Assembly (NCBI GenBank): GCA_030426845.1
Contig: JAUHXR010000024.1
Span: forward strand, 1-49,386
DNA: 49,386 nt
Direction: 5' to 3'
Source: Polyangia bacterium
GTDB taxonomy: Bacteria > Myxococcota_A > Polyangia > Polyangiales > Sandaracinaceae
Positions 41,893 through 49,386 of this stretch are shown in pieces (positions within the stretch are counted from its first letter, which is position 1; each line of letters opens with the position of its first letter). Made by a program: the position numbers and the translations under genes. The notes under the pieces were generated by a model that saw only the letters and a list, made by a program, of their open reading frames with translations, did no database searches and was not told where the DNA came from.

Positions 41893-43469
41893 AGTCCCAG
41901 CTCCCACTCCGCGAACAGGGTGGCCGCCCGGTAGGGATCGTCGGCGGCCCGCGCCATCTCCTGCCACGCGACGCCGACGCTCCAGTCACCGAACCCGACG
42001 CCGGCCGCGCCGCGGTACGCGACGCCGGTGCCGTGGGTGTGCTCCTCGGCCACCGAGAAGCCGGGGGTGTACTCCACGCTCACGAAGCCGTGGAGCATCG
42101 GCGGGCCGAGCTCGAGCTCGAGGCCGAGCCGGGCCACGCCGGCGAAGACGAGGCGCTCGCGGAACCCGCCGAGCGCGAGGTCCGCGCCGACCACGAAGGC
42201 GACGCGCGCGTAGGCGCCGCGCCCGAGCCGCAGCCGGAAGAGCGCGCCGAGGGTGCCGACGCCGCCGTTCACCGCGGGGGCGTTGGGGGTCTCCTCGGGC
42301 ATCAGGCCCGCGCCGACCTGGAGCGCGATCGCGGCGATCGGCAGCGTCTCGGTCTCGACCTCGCTGTCCGGCGCGACGAGCGACGGCCCGGTCGCGGGGC
42401 CGGTGATCTGGGGGGCGGCGCTGCCGGCCGGCGACGCGCTCGCGGGGGCCGCGGGCGGCGCGGCGGGGGTGGGCTCGACGCGGGTCGCCGGGGCGCTCCC
42501 CCCGACCTGCGCTCCCCACGCGTCGGCCGACTCGCGCAGGCCGTTGACGAGGCCGCGGGTCACCGGGTCGGCGCCGGCGACGTCGACCGCGCCGGCGCGC
42601 GCGAGGAGCGCAGCGGCCACCGCGTCGGCCTCGATCGCGAAGGCCGCGGACTCGATCGGGCCCTCGGGCCTCGCCTGCTGCAGCCGCCCGACGCGGGCGT
42701 CGAGCTCGAGCGTCGTGTGGCCCGAGAGGCGCTCGAGGAGCATGTCGATCGCCGGTCGACCGCTGGGCGGCGCCTCGCCCCCGGCGGCGCGGGCCTCGCG
42801 CAGCGGCGCCGAGAGCGCGTCGATCGGCTCCATGATCGCGAGCCCCTGCGCCCCGGCCTGCGGGTTGGCGCCCTGGCTGATGATCCCCACCAGCGCGCCG
42901 CGCGCCGTGATCACCGGGCCGCCCGAGTTGCCCGGGTTCACGCTCATCGACAGCTGGACCCGGCCGTCGTTCAGGGGGCGCCCGATCTGACCCGACACCG
43001 CCGCGGGAGACATCTCGCGCATGTCGAGCGGGTAGCCGCTCGCCGAGATGGGGTCGCCGAGGGTGAGGGCGGGCGGCCGATCGGGCAGCGCGATCGGCGA
43101 GTCCAGCTCGCCCGAGACCCGGAGGATCGCGAGGTCGCGTTCGGGCAGCCGGCGCGCGACCACCGCGGGCATCCCGCGCTCACCGCCCGGCGGGATGACG
43201 ATCAGGATCGCGGCGTCGTCGACCACGTGCCCGGCGGTCGCGATCCAGCCGTCGGCCACGAGGACGCCGCTGCCGTGCGACGCCGCGAAGTCGTAGCGCG
43301 GGGACTCGCCGGTGGGGTAGGCGCGCGCGAGCGCGATGATCCGGACGGTCGCGCGGTCGATCGGGCGGAGCGCGACCTGCGCCCGCGCGGTCGGCGCCGC
43401 GACCAGGGCGAGGCCCGCGGTGAGCAGGGCGGGGAGGAGCCCCGCGAGGATCGAGCGGAGCGCGCTCAC
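41889..43469 (-). CDS. Secreted trypsin-like serine protease with C-terminal beta-rich domain
   Basis: A 526-residue exported protein with a signal peptide ending APTARA-Q (about 30). The protease domain is HtrA/trypsin-like with the full triad: His81 in TAGHVVDD, Asp112 in RDLAILRV and Ser182 in NPGNSGGP. There is no PDZ domain. An Ala/Pro linker (about 335-365) follows. The last 155 residues are alternating amphipathic strands (IAAIALQVGAGLMP, LFRLRLGRGAYARVAFVVGA, LVFAGVARLGLELELG) that look like an outer-membrane barrel or lipocalin-like sheet. Anchoring of the protease in the outer membrane is therefore plausible. GTG start; GTGA overlaps on both sides show translational coupling with the two lipoprotein genes. 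Confidence 0.82.
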   Translation of the reverse strand: MSALRSILAGLLPALLTAGLALVAAPTARAQVALRPIDRATVRIIALARAYPTGESPRYDFAASHGSGVLVADGWIATAGHVVDDAAILIVIPPGGERGMPAVVARRLPERDLAILRVSGELDSPIALPDRPPALTLGDPISASGYPLDMREMSPAAVSGQIGRPLNDGRVQLSMSVNPGNSGGPVITARGALVGIISQGANPQAGAQGLAIMEPIDALSAPLREARAAGGEAPPSGRPAIDMLLERLSGHTTLELDARVGRLQQARPEGPIESAAFAIEADAVAAALLARAGAVDVAGADPVTRGLVNGLRESADAWGAQVGGSAPATRVEPTPAAPPAAPASASPAGSAAPQITGPATGPSLVAPDSEVETETLPIAAIALQVGAGLMPEETPNAPAVNGGVGTLGALFRLRLGRGAYARVAFVVGADLALGGFRERLVFAGVARLGLELELGPPMLHGFVSVEYTPGFSVAEEHTHGTGVAYRGAAGVGFGDWSVGVAWQEMARAADDPYRAATLFAEWELGL

Positions 43470-44476
43470 TGCGTCCTCCGCTGGGTGCGGACGCCGTAGC
43501 GGAACAGCGACGTCCATCGGAGCGGGTCCGGCGCGACCGGGAGCTGCTGGAGGTGCTCGGTCATGCAGCGCGCGGCCCCGGGCGTGAAGTCGTTCTGGAC
43601 GATCGAGACGTTGCCGATCCCGCTCGGGCCCACCGTGAACTGCGCGATGAGGTCGCCGGTCTGCTGGAGCAGCGCGGGCTCGCGCTCCGCCGCGCGCGCG
43701 AGGCAGTGCCGGAGCTGATCGAAGCGGCCGTCGAGCTGCGCGCGCAGCGCCTCGATGTCGGGCGGGTGGCCCCCGGGGACGGGCGGCGCGCCTTGGTAGG
43801 GCAGCGCGGTGAGGCCGCCGGCCGGCGCGCCGACGCCGTAGCCGCCGCCGCCGCCTGCCATCGGGTCGTGGGGCCCGGGGTGGATCGGGCCCGCCGAGGC
43901 GGCGCCCGCGGAGTAGCGGGCGTCCGGATCCAGGCGCCAGACGAAGCTCCAGTGCTGCTCACCCCGCGCCGTCTCGAGCCGCAGCTCGGTGGTCTGCGCG
44001 TCGAGCAGATCGGCGCCCTCGAAGCACACGTCGGTCGCTTGGTGCTGCACGCCGACCCGCGGCACCCGGTAGCCGGTGCTCCAGCCGGGGCGGCCGTTGC
44101 GCTGCACGGTCCAGCGGCCGACGAACGCGCGGCTCGTCTCCTCCACCACCACCTCGGCGCTGTCCCGGACGGATGCCAGCCGGAAGCGGTAGTCCCCGAG
44201 CGCCGCGCGTCCCGGGTCGAGCGGGTGCGCCCAGTGCGACACCTGCACGCACACGCGCCCGGGCTCCGCGGTCCGCAGCGCGGCCCGGTCGACCAGCGAT
44301 CCCGACGCGAAGCCGTAGGCCTGCTCCGCCTCCGGGTCGGGGCGCGCGATCTGCGTCGCGGCCTCGACGAGCGGGGTCGCGCTCGGGTGCGGCACGGTGA
44401 CGGTCGCCCGCACCCGCGCGTAGGGCTGGCAGCCCGCGAGCGACAGCCACAGGAGGGCGGTGACGAGGCGCGACAC
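43466..44476 (-). CDS. Lipoprotein with AgmX/PglI-like C-terminal domain
   Basis: The 336-residue lipoprotein has its signal ending LSLAGC at Cys16. A middle beta domain (about 60-190) is followed by a Gly/Pro-rich linker containing GGGGGYGVGAPAGG. The C-terminal domain runs from about 245: LRHCLARAAEREPALLQQ, AQFTVGPSGIGNVSIVQNDF and AARCMTEHLQQLPV. This resembles the AgmX/PglI TonB-like domain with its conserved Cys pair. It is the first gene of the operon with the protease and PSI lipoprotein. The GTG at 44476 lies six bases after TATCGG on the minus strand, so a leaderless message is likely. The job of the operon is not known. Confidence 0.75.
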   Translation of the reverse strand: MSRLVTALLWLSLAGCQPYARVRATVTVPHPSATPLVEAATQIARPDPEAEQAYGFASGSLVDRAALRTAEPGRVCVQVSHWAHPLDPGRAALGDYRFRLASVRDSAEVVVEETSRAFVGRWTVQRNGRPGWSTGYRVPRVGVQHQATDVCFEGADLLDAQTTELRLETARGEQHWSFVWRLDPDARYSAGAASAGPIHPGPHDPMAGGGGGYGVGAPAGGLTALPYQGAPPVPGGHPPDIEALRAQLDGRFDQLRHCLARAAEREPALLQQTGDLIAQFTVGPSGIGNVSIVQNDFTPGAARCMTEHLQQLPVAPDPLRWTSLFRYGVRTQRRTQ

Positions 44477-44482
44477 GCGTCC

Positions 44483-44488
44483 CCGATA
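44483..44488 (-). promoter_or_regulatory. Candidate -10 element (TATCGG) for the protease operon
   Basis: On the minus strand TATCGG lies six bases before the GTG at 44476, which puts transcription start close to the start codon. The rest of the 219-bp divergent gap up to 44695 contains only GC-rich sequence and a GACGGAGG ribosome binding site for the plus-strand gene. Confidence 0.35.
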
Positions 44489-44695
44489 GTCGGTCGGCCT
44501 GCGTCGAGCAAGCCGCCCGGCCCCTGGGCCCCCCCCCGCGGGCGGCGGCCCGGCGAGGCGCGCGATTCTTCACTGAGGGGAAGCTCACGCCCCAGGGTCA
44601 GATGGGCGCCTGGCCTCGCGAAGCCCCTGATGACCCCACCGACATCGCCCGCGCATCCCGCGCGAGCCCGCGTGGGGTCGAGACGGAGGTTCATC

Positions 44696-46006
44696 ATGAC
44701 CACCCACACCACGGCCGCCGCCCGCTGGCGGCGCACCCTCGCGAGGCTCGGTGTCGCCGCGCTCGCGATGGGCGGCACCCTCGGGACGGCGGCGACGTCC
44801 CACGCCTACCTCGTCGATCCGGGCGGGGGCGGCAGCGGGCCCAGCGTCCTCTGCAGCTACGCGCAGCGCGCGGAGTGCAGCGGCATGGGCGGCACCGCGC
44901 ACATGGAGGACGGGGAGTGCCACTGCCTCGTCTTCGAGTGGGTACCTCGCCGCGTGATCAACGCGTCGGACGGCGACGTCGGGCTCGTACCGATCGACGG
45001 CCGGGGGAGCCCCACGGTGACCACGCTGACCCGCGAGATCGGCCAGTTCCACCGGCACACCGTGATGTTCCACGACTCTGGGCGACAGACCCGACACGAC
45101 ACGATGTTCGTCGACGACGCGGAGGACGGAACGATCGACGGCGAGGACTACGTCGGCCGCGTCCTGCTGGGCGCCGCGGGCCTCAACGGCAACGACCTTA
45201 ACAACGGCGCGCCCGGCGCGATCACGCAGACGATCGACCAGACCTACGCCATCGAGCGCCTCGCGAGCACCGGGCTGATCCTCAAGCCGGCGCTCGTGCT
45301 GTCGTGGGACTACGGCTTCGCGACGCTGGTCGAGGCCGATCGGGAGGCGTTCGTCGACGCGGTGACCGACGCCCTCGCCACCGACGCCTACTACAAGCTC
45401 AGCGACTACACGATGCAAGATTCCATGTCGCTTCCGTTCGACACCGATCGGCGCTCGGGGGACCTCCGCGGCTCGCACTGCGCGGGCTACATCGCGGAGT
45501 TCTACCGAGATCAGGGGTTCTCCCTCCCGGACGTCGCCTACCCGGCCGCGCTCCGCGACGATGTCGCCGGCATCCTCTACACCCAGGTCCGCGCGGAGTG
45601 CCGCGCGGGGCTGACGGGGTGGGGGCAGCTCGGCTTCCTCTTCCGCGCGTGCGGCACGGTGGCCAACCAGGTCGTCAACTGCTTCGCCGATCTCGGCTGC
45701 GGGAACCGGAGCAACGACTGGGAGGACGGGGTCGGGACGGGGTCGGCGACCTCGCCCGACAACCTGCTCCCCGACGTGTTCCGCTACAGCGGCTCGACCA
45801 CCTACGACTGGGACGGCACCGAGCTGTCGGACCCGGGCTCGGCGGGGCCCTACGTCCCGCTGACCGGCGGGACCCTGACGACCCACCCCGGGACGACAGA
45901 CCCCGACACCGGGTCGACCGCCGGCAACAGCGCGTCGCCGTTCCAGCGCGTCGAGGCCCAGCGCCTCGCCGGCGGCTACTACACCTACACGGACATGGTG
46001 CTTTGA
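44696..46006 (+). CDS. Secreted protein, possibly a permuted NlpC/P60-papain-like hydrolase
   Basis: The 436-residue exported protein has a long signal peptide with an Arg pair (ARWRRTLARLGVAALAMG) and a likely cut at SHA-Y near residue 37. A Cys-rich stretch (about 53-77) comes next. Two short motifs resemble the order seen in YiiX/YaeF-type permuted papain folds. A His motif, IGQFHRHTVMFHDSG (His121), comes first, and a Cys motif, GSHCAGYIAEFYRDQG (Cys262), comes later. If so, His121 and Cys262 would be catalytic. The similarity is weak and by eye only. The C-terminal part is low-complexity (TTHPGTTDPDTGSTAGNS). The next gene starts 2 bp after the stop, so the two are an operon. Confidence 0.6.
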   Translation: MTTHTTAAARWRRTLARLGVAALAMGGTLGTAATSHAYLVDPGGGGSGPSVLCSYAQRAECSGMGGTAHMEDGECHCLVFEWVPRRVINASDGDVGLVPIDGRGSPTVTTLTREIGQFHRHTVMFHDSGRQTRHDTMFVDDAEDGTIDGEDYVGRVLLGAAGLNGNDLNNGAPGAITQTIDQTYAIERLASTGLILKPALVLSWDYGFATLVEADREAFVDAVTDALATDAYYKLSDYTMQDSMSLPFDTDRRSGDLRGSHCAGYIAEFYRDQGFSLPDVAYPAALRDDVAGILYTQVRAECRAGLTGWGQLGFLFRACGTVANQVVNCFADLGCGNRSNDWEDGVGTGSATSPDNLLPDVFRYSGSTTYDWDGTELSDPGSAGPYVPLTGGTLTTHPGTTDPDTGSTAGNSASPFQRVEAQRLAGGYYTYTDMVL

Positions 46007-46007
46007 C

Positions 46008-47243
46008 ATGAACGAGCACGACCCGCGGCGCACCCTGGCGGGGGCGCTCGTCGCCCTCGTCGCGATCCTCTCCCTCGTCTCCTACCTCGGCCACGAGCCG
46101 GCGGAGGAGCCGGTGAGCGTGGAGTCGACGCGCCCCCCTCGACGCCCGGCGCGCGGCCACCACGCCAGCGCGTCGGCCCCCGTGGACGACTGGAACGACG
46201 CAGGCGTGCCGCGCCTCGCGAGCGCGTCGGTCATCCAGGTCGAGGAGGCCGATCTCATCGAGCGGGTCGTGCTCGAGCCGAGCAGCGCGTGCGTGGGCGA
46301 TCAGGTCCGCGTGCGCGCCCTCCTCCGCCCGGGCGCGCGGTCCGCGAAGGTGTTCGTGGACGGCGCGCCGGGGGCGGTGCAGGTCGTCGACGCGAGCGAG
46401 GTCGGCGAGCAGCCGATCCGCGTCCTCGCCCGGAGCTGGGGCGACACCTACGAGGTCGCCCACGCGAGCCTCGAGGTCCGCGACTGCCCCGACCTCGGCC
46501 GGCTGCGCGCCCGCGCGAGCGCCCGCGCGGTGGCCGAGCACGACTACGTCTTCACGCTGTCGCCGCGGCCCGCCGGCGAGGTCCGGTGGGACTTCGGGGA
46601 CGGCGAAGAGGCGCGCGGCGTGAGCGCCCGGCATCGCTACCGCGCGCGCGCCGACCGGCCGCAGTCCACCTACCTCGTCTCCGCGTCCTACGACGGACCG
46701 GTCGGGGTCGAGGAGACCTTCGTCGCGGTCACGGTGGTCGAGCACGCGGGCATCGCCGCGCGGACGCCGTTCCCGGTGCTCGAGGCGGAGGGCGAGCGCT
46801 TCGCGACGTGGTCCGAGGGCGACGGCGCGCGCACCACCCAGCGCCTCACCAACGATCTTCGTGAGCCCGTCCGGCTCGAGGTGGCCGAGGTCCGAGCCTT
46901 CCCGTGCGACGGGTCGGCGCCGTCGGTCACTCAGCTGCCCGCGGCCGAGGTGAGCGACGTCACCGAGGTGCCCCCCGGAGCCAGCGTCGAGGCGGGCCTC
47001 CACGTGCCCGCGAGCGTCGCCGAGGGGTCGGTCTGCCAGGTGCTCGTGAGGCTGGGCGGGCACGCGGGCGAGCGCCTCGTCACCAGCGTCGTCGGGCTCG
47101 ACACCGGCGTCCCGGAAGACCGCGAGCGGGTCGAGGATCGCGAGCTCGTGGCGCTGCTCTCGCGCGTCGTCGCGGAGCGCGGGGCCGGGCCCGTCACCGC
47201 CGAGGACCTCGCCGCCTACCGCGCGAGCCAGCCGGCGCCCTGA
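46008..47243 (+). CDS. Membrane-anchored PKD-like domain protein
   Basis: The 411-residue protein has one N-terminal anchor (LAGALVALVAILSLVSYLG, about 10-28). A basic linker and a set of beta-sandwich domains follow. VRWDFGDGEEARGVSARHRY (about 190-209) is a clear PKD-type motif. The next strands, YLVSASYDGPVGVEETFVAV, complete it. The last third has VRLEVAEVRAFPCDG and a helical C-terminus (LVALLSRVVAERGAG). It follows the putative hydrolase by 2 bp and probably works with it outside the membrane, for example as a binding partner; this is inference. A 41-bp gap separates it from the convergent sulfatase-fold gene. Confidence 0.65.
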   Translation: MNEHDPRRTLAGALVALVAILSLVSYLGHEPAEEPVSVESTRPPRRPARGHHASASAPVDDWNDAGVPRLASASVIQVEEADLIERVVLEPSSACVGDQVRVRALLRPGARSAKVFVDGAPGAVQVVDASEVGEQPIRVLARSWGDTYEVAHASLEVRDCPDLGRLRARASARAVAEHDYVFTLSPRPAGEVRWDFGDGEEARGVSARHRYRARADRPQSTYLVSASYDGPVGVEETFVAVTVVEHAGIAARTPFPVLEAEGERFATWSEGDGARTTQRLTNDLREPVRLEVAEVRAFPCDGSAPSVTQLPAAEVSDVTEVPPGASVEAGLHVPASVAEGSVCQVLVRLGGHAGERLVTSVVGLDTGVPEDRERVEDRELVALLSRVVAERGAGPVTAEDLAAYRASQPAP

Positions 47244-47284
47244 ACCGTCGGTGGCCGTATACGCGGAGTACTCGGTCGCGGCCC

Positions 47285-49378
47285 TCAGAGCCCTTCGCAC
47301 TGGGCGCCGCTGAGCAGGCCCTGGCGGCAGCACACCGCGGCGTCGATGTAGCCGATCTGGCAGAGCTGGCGCCGCGACTCCTCATCCATCTCGACCTGGG
47401 TGCCCTCGACCGCGCCCTCGTCGGCGCGAGCGCGCGCCTCCTCCAGGACGCCCATCAGCGCCTGGACGGACTCGCGCTGGGCCTCGGCCCGGTTGTCCTG
47501 CTCACCGACGTCGTCGGCGACGCGGTAGAGCTCGACCGGCTCGAGGCCGCGCGGGTTGTTGGGGTTGGCGACGATGAGCTTGAGCTCCTCGAAGTCGCGC
47601 AGCTCGCGCACGCTCTCGAGGATGTTCCCCTCGTGGCTCTCCTCGGCGTAGACGCGCGTCGTGCCCTCCTCGAGGCTGCCGCCCTGGACGCCCTCGGGCG
47701 CCTCGAGGCCGATCACGTCGAGCACGCTCGGCATCAGGTCGATGCTCTGCACCCAGTGGCTCACGTGGGTGCCGGCGCGCGCGTTGGCGGGGAGCTTCAC
47801 GAAGAGCGGCACGTGGACCTGCTCGTCGTAGAGCGTGGTGCCGTGCCAGAAGCCGCCGTGCTCGCCGAACTCCTCGCCGTGGTCGGCGGTCACGATGATC
47901 ATCGTGTCGTCGTAGACGCCGCGCTCGCGCAGCGCGTCCATCAGGCGACCGAAGTGCTCGTCCCAGTAGGTGATCTCGCCGTCGTAGAGCTCGCGGAGCT
48001 CGCTCGCCTCCGACAGGTCCGGGTGCTGGTGCGCGGCGCGCGAGTAGCCGGTGCCGTCGTAGGGGTGCGGGAAGTACGGGTCGTGCGGGTCCATGTACCC
48101 GGCGAAGAGGAACCACGGCGAGCCCTCGGGCGCGGCGGTGTCGAGCCAGGTCACGATCTCGCGGTTGACCGTCTCGGCGTCCTGGTAGGCGCTCCCCGGC
48201 TCGACCTGGCCGTTCGCAGCGCGGTAGCGCTCGATGCCGCGGCGCAGGGCCTGGACGAGCAGGAGCTTGGCCGCGTTGTCGTCGGCGCCGAGCACGAACT
48301 CGGGCTCGAGGAAACGGTACGTCTCGAAGCCCTGGTTGAAGTTGAAGTAGGGCCCGACGTTGAAATTGGTGACCACGCCGTTGGTGGCGTAGCCGTGCTC
48401 CTGAAGCACCTCGGGGAGGGTCACGACCTCGTCGGGGAGCGCGTCGGGCTTTCCCATCACGCCGTGGCTCGAGGCGTAGCGGCCGGTGAGGATCGACGCG
48501 AAGCTCGGGCGGGTCCAGCTCGCGTTGCTGAACGCCTGGTCGTAGCGCACCGCGTCCTCGGCGAAGCGGTCGAGGTTCGGCGTCGAGCCCTCGCGGTAGC
48601 CGTAGGCGGGCAGGTGATCGGCGCGCAGGGTGTCGACCACGATGACGATCACGTTGGGCGCGCCCTCGGGCGCGGCCGGACGGCTCGGCGCGCCGTTCGC
48701 GTTGGCGTGCGGGCCGACGAAGGTGGTGACGAGCGCGACCGCGACGACCACGAGGCCGACGAACGCGGGCGAGCCCCACGCCTTGAGCATGAAGCGCCCA
48801 GCGCGCCCGCTCGTCCAGAGGCGGATCCCGAACGACAAGATGAGGTAGATGAGCGCGGCCGCGCCGGCGCAGGCGAGGAAGACGAGCGCGCCCTCCTTGG
48901 ACTTCCAGACGAGCTCCTCGTGGAAGACGTCGCGCCGCACGCGGAACGCGCCGAGCGCGAGGCCCATGAACGCGACCAGGAACGCGGTGAGCCGCGCGTA
49001 GGCCTGCGGCTCCGGCACCGCCTCGCGCTTCATCCACCGGCCGATCACGGTCGAGGCGAGCATGAAGCCGCCGCCGCCGAACGCGCAGAAGATGCCGTAG
49101 GCGACCGCGCCGTAGGCGAGCACGCCGTAGCCCACGCGCCCGCCGCCGTCGGCCGCGATCACGCCGCCCTCGGCGAGGCCGACGATCATCCCGGCGAGCA
49201 GGCCGGCGCCGAGGCCGAGGGTCACGCCTTTGCCGACGCGAGGCCAGTCCGCCTCGGGCACGTCCGGGAGGTCGGCGTAGATCTTGTCCTCGCGCTCGGA
49301 GTCCTCGACCACGAGCTGCGCGTCGTAGCCCTGGCGTCGCAGGAGGAAGAACGGGACGCCGATGGCGGACACGCACAT
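47285..49378 (-). CDS. Sulfatase-fold membrane enzyme (alkaline phosphatase superfamily); start may lie outside the window
   Basis: A 697-residue protein counted from the ATG at 49378. The frame stays open to the window edge, so the real start may be further upstream. The first 225 residues hold about five or six membrane segments, then a large periplasmic sulfatase-like domain. VVDTLRADHLPAYGY (Asp249) is metal site one, NASWTRPSFASILTG is the nucleophile region, and DPHDPYFPHP and VTADHGEEFGEHGGFWHG give the remaining metal ligands. Thr289 stands where sulfatases have the Cys or Ser that becomes formylglycine, and the following Arg of CxPxR is Phe. Membrane domain plus Thr nucleophile recalls LtaS/EptA-type phosphotransferases, although annotation pipelines would call it a sulfatase. 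A Cys-rich tail ends the protein. Confidence 0.8.
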   Translation of the reverse strand: MCVSAIGVPFFLLRRQGYDAQLVVEDSEREDKIYADLPDVPEADWPRVGKGVTLGLGAGLLAGMIVGLAEGGVIAADGGGRVGYGVLAYGAVAYGIFCAFGGGGFMLASTVIGRWMKREAVPEPQAYARLTAFLVAFMGLALGAFRVRRDVFHEELVWKSKEGALVFLACAGAAALIYLILSFGIRLWTSGRAGRFMLKAWGSPAFVGLVVVAVALVTTFVGPHANANGAPSRPAAPEGAPNVIVIVVDTLRADHLPAYGYREGSTPNLDRFAEDAVRYDQAFSNASWTRPSFASILTGRYASSHGVMGKPDALPDEVVTLPEVLQEHGYATNGVVTNFNVGPYFNFNQGFETYRFLEPEFVLGADDNAAKLLLVQALRRGIERYRAANGQVEPGSAYQDAETVNREIVTWLDTAAPEGSPWFLFAGYMDPHDPYFPHPYDGTGYSRAAHQHPDLSEASELRELYDGEITYWDEHFGRLMDALRERGVYDDTMIIVTADHGEEFGEHGGFWHGTTLYDEQVHVPLFVKLPANARAGTHVSHWVQSIDLMPSVLDVIGLEAPEGVQGGSLEEGTTRVYAEESHEGNILESVRELRDFEELKLIVANPNNPRGLEPVELYRVADDVGEQDNRAEAQRESVQALMGVLEEARARADEGAVEGTQVEMDEESRRQLCQIGYIDAAVCCRQGLLSGAQCEGL

Positions 49379-49386
49379 CTCGGCGA

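Noticed and set aside
41303-41989. Overlapping minus-strand frame across the PSI-like lipoprotein
   Set aside because: It lacks a lipobox and the ordered Cys pattern; the accepted frame has both and the GTGA overlap with the protease gene.
49379-49386. Extension of the sulfatase-fold gene to the window edge
   Set aside because: The frame stays open, but only two and a half codons are visible, so I kept the first ATG and only noted that the true start may be outside.

Overview
The window is about 49 kb of very GC-rich DNA, densely packed with genes on both strands. It looks like a chromosomal segment of a myxobacterium-like member of the Myxococcota, most likely the Polyangia/Sandaracinaceae side. 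That is an inference from several signs: many lipoproteins with Asp-Ala-Gly-Pro linkers just after the lipobox, AgmX/PglI-type C-terminal domains, a Ser/Thr kinase with a PEGA tail, a stand-alone PilZ protein, LRR and Kelch-like secreted proteins, frequent GTG starts and 4-base ATGA/GTGA gene overlaps. I see no rRNA, tRNA, CRISPR array, insertion sequence or phage gene, and base composition is even throughout.

Layout. 1-3768: pyruvate dehydrogenase E1-beta and E2, then a convergent GlcD-type FAD oxidase. 3.8-9 kb: three consecutive surface lipoproteins (beta-propeller-like, Cys-rich, and a von Willebrand A protein split by a PPC-like insertion). 9-12.4 kb: a membrane partner protein coupled to a GT-C glycosyltransferase, and a lipoprotein. 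12.4-18.4 kb: phosphatidylserine synthase, a TPR-like membrane protein, a PilZ protein, an SprT-like metallopeptidase bracketed by two 16-bp tandem repeat arrays, a PpiD-like folding factor, a DEDDh exonuclease and a small membrane protein. 18.4-27.3 kb: HrpB helicase, PEGA protein, LRR protein, lipoprotein, AAC(3)-family acetyltransferase, ArgG, an AgmX-domain protein and a DUF4013-like membrane protein. 27.4-31.9 kb: an orphan receiver-like/Fis regulator, a Ser/Thr kinase and a Kelch-like lipoprotein.

31.9-37.6 kb is a minus-strand operon: asnS, then a 2TM protein, a J-like protein with an altered HPD motif, and an HscC-type Hsp70. Starts and stops overlap or nearly touch, so the last three probably act together at the membrane. 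37.9-41.4 kb is a potassium-uptake operon: a TrkH/KtrB channel with a long extra membrane domain, a KtrA regulatory subunit, and a HAMP protein with no output domain. 41.4-44.5 kb is a translationally coupled envelope operon: AgmX-domain lipoprotein, trypsin-like protease with a C-terminal beta-rich domain, and a PSI-like lipoprotein. 44.7-47.2 kb encodes a secreted, possibly papain-like hydrolase and a PKD-like membrane protein. The window ends in a sulfatase-fold membrane enzyme with Thr, not Cys, at the nucleophile position; its start may lie outside the window.

At the sequence level, many genes have a TANNNT hexamer only 6-15 bases before the start codon, which suggests leaderless or very short-leader transcripts. 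There are also several in-phase or intergenic tandem repeats with periods of 15-16 bp.
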